Positions 5,368-7,402 of a DNA stretch of 7,402 bases are shown piece after piece. The stretch's first letter is position 1, and each line of letters begins with the position of its first letter. The DNA comes from Myxococcales bacterium. Lineage in GTDB: Bacteria > Myxococcota_A > Polyangia > Nannocystales > Nannocystaceae. The stretch is taken from NCBI GenBank assembly GCA_020431135.1, contig JAGQIT010000657.1, positions 1 to 7,402 on the forward strand. The letters run 5' to 3'. The notes under the pieces were generated by a model. It searched no databases and was not told the DNA's origin. It saw only the letters and a list, made by a program, of their open reading frames with translations. A program made the position numbers and the translations under genes.

Positions 5368-6132
5368 CTAGCCCTTCGGCGCCTCGAAGAGGCCGATGTG
5401 CCCGCCGGTCGGGTCCGCGATCAGGGCGATGTTGCCGACGTTCGGCACCTCGATCAGCGGGACGACGACCGCGCCGCCGAGCTGCTTGACGCGCTCGCGG
5501 GCGCGGCCGAGATCATCGACGACGACGTAGGTAAGCCACATCGACGGCGTCCCCGGCTGGGCCTGCTGGAGGTCGGCGACCATCGCCTCCTCGGCGCCGA
5601 AGACGACGTCGCCGTTGCCGCTCGGCCCCGGCTTCTGCGTCCAGCCGAAGACCTCCGAGTAGAAGGCCTTGGCGCGCTCGGGATCCGTCGACGACATCGT
5701 CTCCCAGCAGAACTCGCCCATCTGCGGCATCCCCTCGGGGGCCTGGTCGCCCTGGGTCGAGCGCAGGAGGCCGATGACCGCGTTGTCGAAGTCGGCGATC
5801 ATCCCGAGGCGACCGACCTCGGGGACGTCCATCGGCCCGAAGAGCGCCGAGCCGCCGCTGGCCTTGGCCTTGCCGACCGCCTCGTCGACGTCCTTGACCG
5901 ACACGTAGCTCAGCCAAAACGACGGCATCTCGGGGCTCGGCTTCTGCATGAGGCCGGCGATCCCCTTGTCGCCGACGTGGGCGATCGGGTACGGCGGCTG
6001 GCCCTCGCTCATCGGGAAGTCCTTGAAGACCCAGCCGAAGAGCTCGCCGTAGAAGCCCTTGGCTCGCTCGAGATCCGAGGTCATCAGCTCGCGCCAGACC
6101 ACGCGACCGGGGGTGTGCGTCACTGCATTCAT
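5368..6132 (-). CDS. VOC-superfamily protein with two glyoxalase-fold domains
   Basis: This encodes 254 residues: an internal duplication of the vicinal-oxygen-chelate fold found in glyoxalase I, dioxygenases and bleomycin-resistance proteins. Domain 1 spans about 10-125 and domain 2 about 139-252. The halves align visibly: WRELMTSDLERAKGFYGELF with CWETMSSTDPERAKAFYSEV, each ending FGW shortly after, and FWLSYVSVKD with MWLTYVVVDD. Late in each are EVGRLGMIAD and NVGNIALIAD. Domain 2 ends GGHIGLFE, where a metal-ligand Glu is expected, whereas domain 1 has VIGLLR, so only one half may keep that ligand. Size and layout resemble the actinobacterial two-domain proteins of the Mycobacterium Rv0577 type, but substrate and reaction cannot be told from sequence. 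There is no signal peptide, so it is cytoplasmic. The ATG at 6132 is chosen over an upstream reading because of GGAG 6 nt before it and because the first domain starts right after it. Confidence 0.9.
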   Translation of the reverse strand: MNAVTHTPGRVVWRELMTSDLERAKGFYGELFGWVFKDFPMSEGQPPYPIAHVGDKGIAGLMQKPSPEMPSFWLSYVSVKDVDEAVGKAKASGGSALFGPMDVPEVGRLGMIADFDNAVIGLLRSTQGDQAPEGMPQMGEFCWETMSSTDPERAKAFYSEVFGWTQKPGPSGNGDVVFGAEEAMVADLQQAQPGTPSMWLTYVVVDDLGRARERVKQLGGAVVVPLIEVPNVGNIALIADPTGGHIGLFEAPKG

Positions 6133-6137
6133 GGCTT

Positions 6138-6142
6138 TCTCC
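6138..6142 (-). promoter_or_regulatory. Ribosome binding site (GGAGA) of the VOC gene
   Basis: On the reverse strand GGAGAAAGCC directly precedes the ATG at 6132, placing GGAG 6 nt away. It selects this start over the longer in-frame reading to 6231, whose extra 33 residues are Arg/Ala-rich and lack domain similarity. Confidence 0.7.
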
Positions 6143-6230
6143 ACTTCCTTGTGCCGTCGGCACTCTGCGTTCGCAGGCCGACCCGACGCAGATAGCACAG
6201 GGCGCGCGTATCCGCGCGCGAGAAGCCACA

Positions 6231-6259
6231 CGCGGCGGCGGTGAAACCCGGCCGCCGCG
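6231..6259. terminator. 9-bp G+C-rich hairpin between lipoprotein and VOC genes
   Basis: CGCGGCGGC (6231-6239) and GCCGCCGCG (6251-6259) are perfect complements. Inside, GGT-GAA-ACC can extend the stem with a 2-nt bulge. It lies about 115 nt past the lipoprotein stop codon and about 100 bp before the VOC start. It could terminate the lipoprotein transcript. No T tract follows. Confidence 0.3.
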
Positions 6260-6265
6260 CGCCCC

Positions 6266-6298
6266 CGGCGTACGCCGTGTTCTCGCGGAGAACGCCGT
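6266..6298. promoter_or_regulatory. Cluster of palindromes and phased direct repeats, possible regulator-binding site
   Basis: CGGCGTACGCCG (6266-6277) is a perfect 12-bp palindrome. It overlaps the first of two ACGCCGT direct repeats (6272-6278, 6292-6298) set exactly 20 bp apart, about two helical turns. Between and overlapping them is GTTCTCGCGGAGAAC (6279-6293), a perfect 6-bp inverted repeat around GCG. The cluster lies about 135-165 bp upstream of the VOC start. No regulator gene is visible to pair with it. Confidence 0.35.
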
Positions 6299-6373
6299 CC
6301 GGAGGTCTACCGCAGGTTCGCCCGCGCGGAGCCGTCACGCGAGCGCGACCCGGCAGACGTCACCCGCGCGCGC

Positions 6374-6817
6374 TCAGATCTTCGACACGAGCTTGCGCAG
6401 GATCACCTGGTCGCTCGGCGCCGTCGGCCGCACGCTCTGCTCGATCGTGACGATGACCTCGAACTTCGGGTTCGGCGTCGTCGCCCGGAGGAGGCCGCGG
6501 CGACGGCGGGCGTTGTACTCGAGCGCGCCCGCCTTCACCGGCGGCGACCCGGGCACCGAGAACCACACCATGTACATCTTGTTGGCGTTGGCGATCTTCG
6601 TCGGCGGCGCCAGGTGGAGCATCTCGACGCGGACCTGGCGGTTGCCGGTCTTGTTGAGCTTGACGCTGATCTTCGCCTGGGCCGCGTAGGTCGGCGGCTC
6701 GGCGTCGGCCTTGTAGCGCGAGGCGCAGCCGGGCGCCGCCAGACCGAGGGCGGCGCCGAGGCAAGCGAGGGCGACGCGACGGCGCGTCCGGGCGGAGAAC
6801 GACGGTGCGGGGCTCAC
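6374..6817 (-). CDS. Putative lipoprotein of unknown function
   Basis: This encodes 147 residues from a GTG start with no named family I can recognise. The n-region is basic (RTRRR, 10-14), followed by the hydrophobic VALACLGAALGLAAPG and Cys31, a plausible lipidation site though the lipobox (APGC) is not canonical. TRRRVA loosely recalls a twin-Arg motif, but Sec export is simpler. The mature domain appears to be a beta-sandwich: AKISVKLN (48-55), QVRVEMLHLAPP (61-72), MYMVWFSVPG (81-90), GALEYN (97-102), FEVIVTIEQ (119-127) and VILRKLV (138-144). An Arg cluster (RRRR, 104-107) lies between strands. The frame is open far upstream, but only the part after 6817 carries a signal sequence and ends before the neighbour's stop. 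The GTG at 6820 is an equally legal start. TACCCT 6 nt before 6817 fits the leaderless pattern. It lies 62 bp downstream of the carbonic anhydrase gene, so co-transcription is possible. Confidence 0.75.
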   Translation of the reverse strand: MSPAPSFSARTRRRVALACLGAALGLAAPGCASRYKADAEPPTYAAQAKISVKLNKTGNRQVRVEMLHLAPPTKIANANKMYMVWFSVPGSPPVKAGALEYNARRRRGLLRATTPNPKFEVIVTIEQSVRPTAPSDQVILRKLVSKI

Positions 6818-6823
6818 CACCCC

Positions 6824-6829
6824 AGGGTA
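6824..6829 (-). promoter_or_regulatory. Candidate TANNNT -10 element (TACCCT) before the lipoprotein gene
   Basis: On the reverse strand TACCCT is followed by GGGGTG and then the GTG at 6817. It fits the 6-9 nt spacing seen before the other three genes lacking a Shine-Dalgarno. As a -10 it is weak (three of six consensus matches). The alternative is read-through transcription from the carbonic anhydrase gene. Confidence 0.2.
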
Positions 6830-6879
6830 TCCCGTGCGCCGCCGACGTGCACCGCCCGGCGCCGCGCCTGTGCCGGCGA

Positions 6880-7402
<523 letters not shown>

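Noticed and set aside
6190..6198. TGCTATCTG on the reverse strand as an extended -10 for the VOC gene
   Set aside because: It has only three of six -10 matches and no -35 at a sensible distance.
6133..6231. 33-residue N-terminal extension of the VOC protein
   Set aside because: The extension is Arg/Ala-rich with no domain similarity, and a ribosome binding site sits just before the internal ATG at 6132.

Overview
The window looks like chromosomal DNA from a very G+C-rich Gram-negative bacterium, most likely a myxobacterium (Myxococcota). The best taxonomic clue is the secreted CAP-domain protein at 3441-5063. It combines Cys-rich CGDDGCGG repeats, a Gly/Ser/Thr-rich linker and a C-terminal Cys-x-Cys / hydrophobic / Arg-rich tail of the MYXO-CTERM type. 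That style of linker and tail recalls the Nannocystis/Plesiocystis side of the phylum, but this is inference from style only. I see no transposase, phage gene, CRISPR array, tRNA or rRNA.

Layout: 1-259 holds no gene I can support. A putative lipoprotein gene reads rightwards (260-850) and converges on a leftward gene for a small beta-rich protein (903-1241). A perfect 11-bp hairpin sits between their stop codons. Everything from 903 to the right end reads leftwards. In transcription order from the right edge these genes are: a beta-class carbonic anhydrase (cut by the window end, 6880-7402), an uncharacterised lipoprotein (6374-6817), a two-domain VOC/glyoxalase-fold protein (5368-6132), the secreted CAP protein (3441-5063), a long-chain acyl-CoA ligase (1372-3216) and the small beta-rich protein (903-1241). 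The gaps between these leftward genes are 62, 241, 304, 224 and 130 bp. Most are therefore probably separate transcription units rather than one operon. Only the carbonic anhydrase-lipoprotein pair is close enough for easy co-transcription.

The genes do not form an obvious pathway. They are ordinary metabolic functions (CO2 hydration, fatty-acid activation, a VOC protein) interspersed with envelope or secreted proteins of unknown role. The more interesting signals lie between genes. Four genes without a Shine-Dalgarno sequence each have a TANNNT -10-like hexamer 6-9 nt before the chosen start, which suggests leaderless mRNAs, while the acyl-CoA ligase and VOC genes have normal ribosome binding sites. 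A near-perfect 18-bp palindrome precedes the acyl-CoA ligase. The 304-bp gap at 5064-5367 contains a multi-hairpin arrangement ending in a terminator-like stem with an A/T tail. The gap at 6133-6373 carries a 12-bp palindrome and another inverted repeat flanked by 20-bp-phased direct repeats. I found no clear novel multi-gene system.
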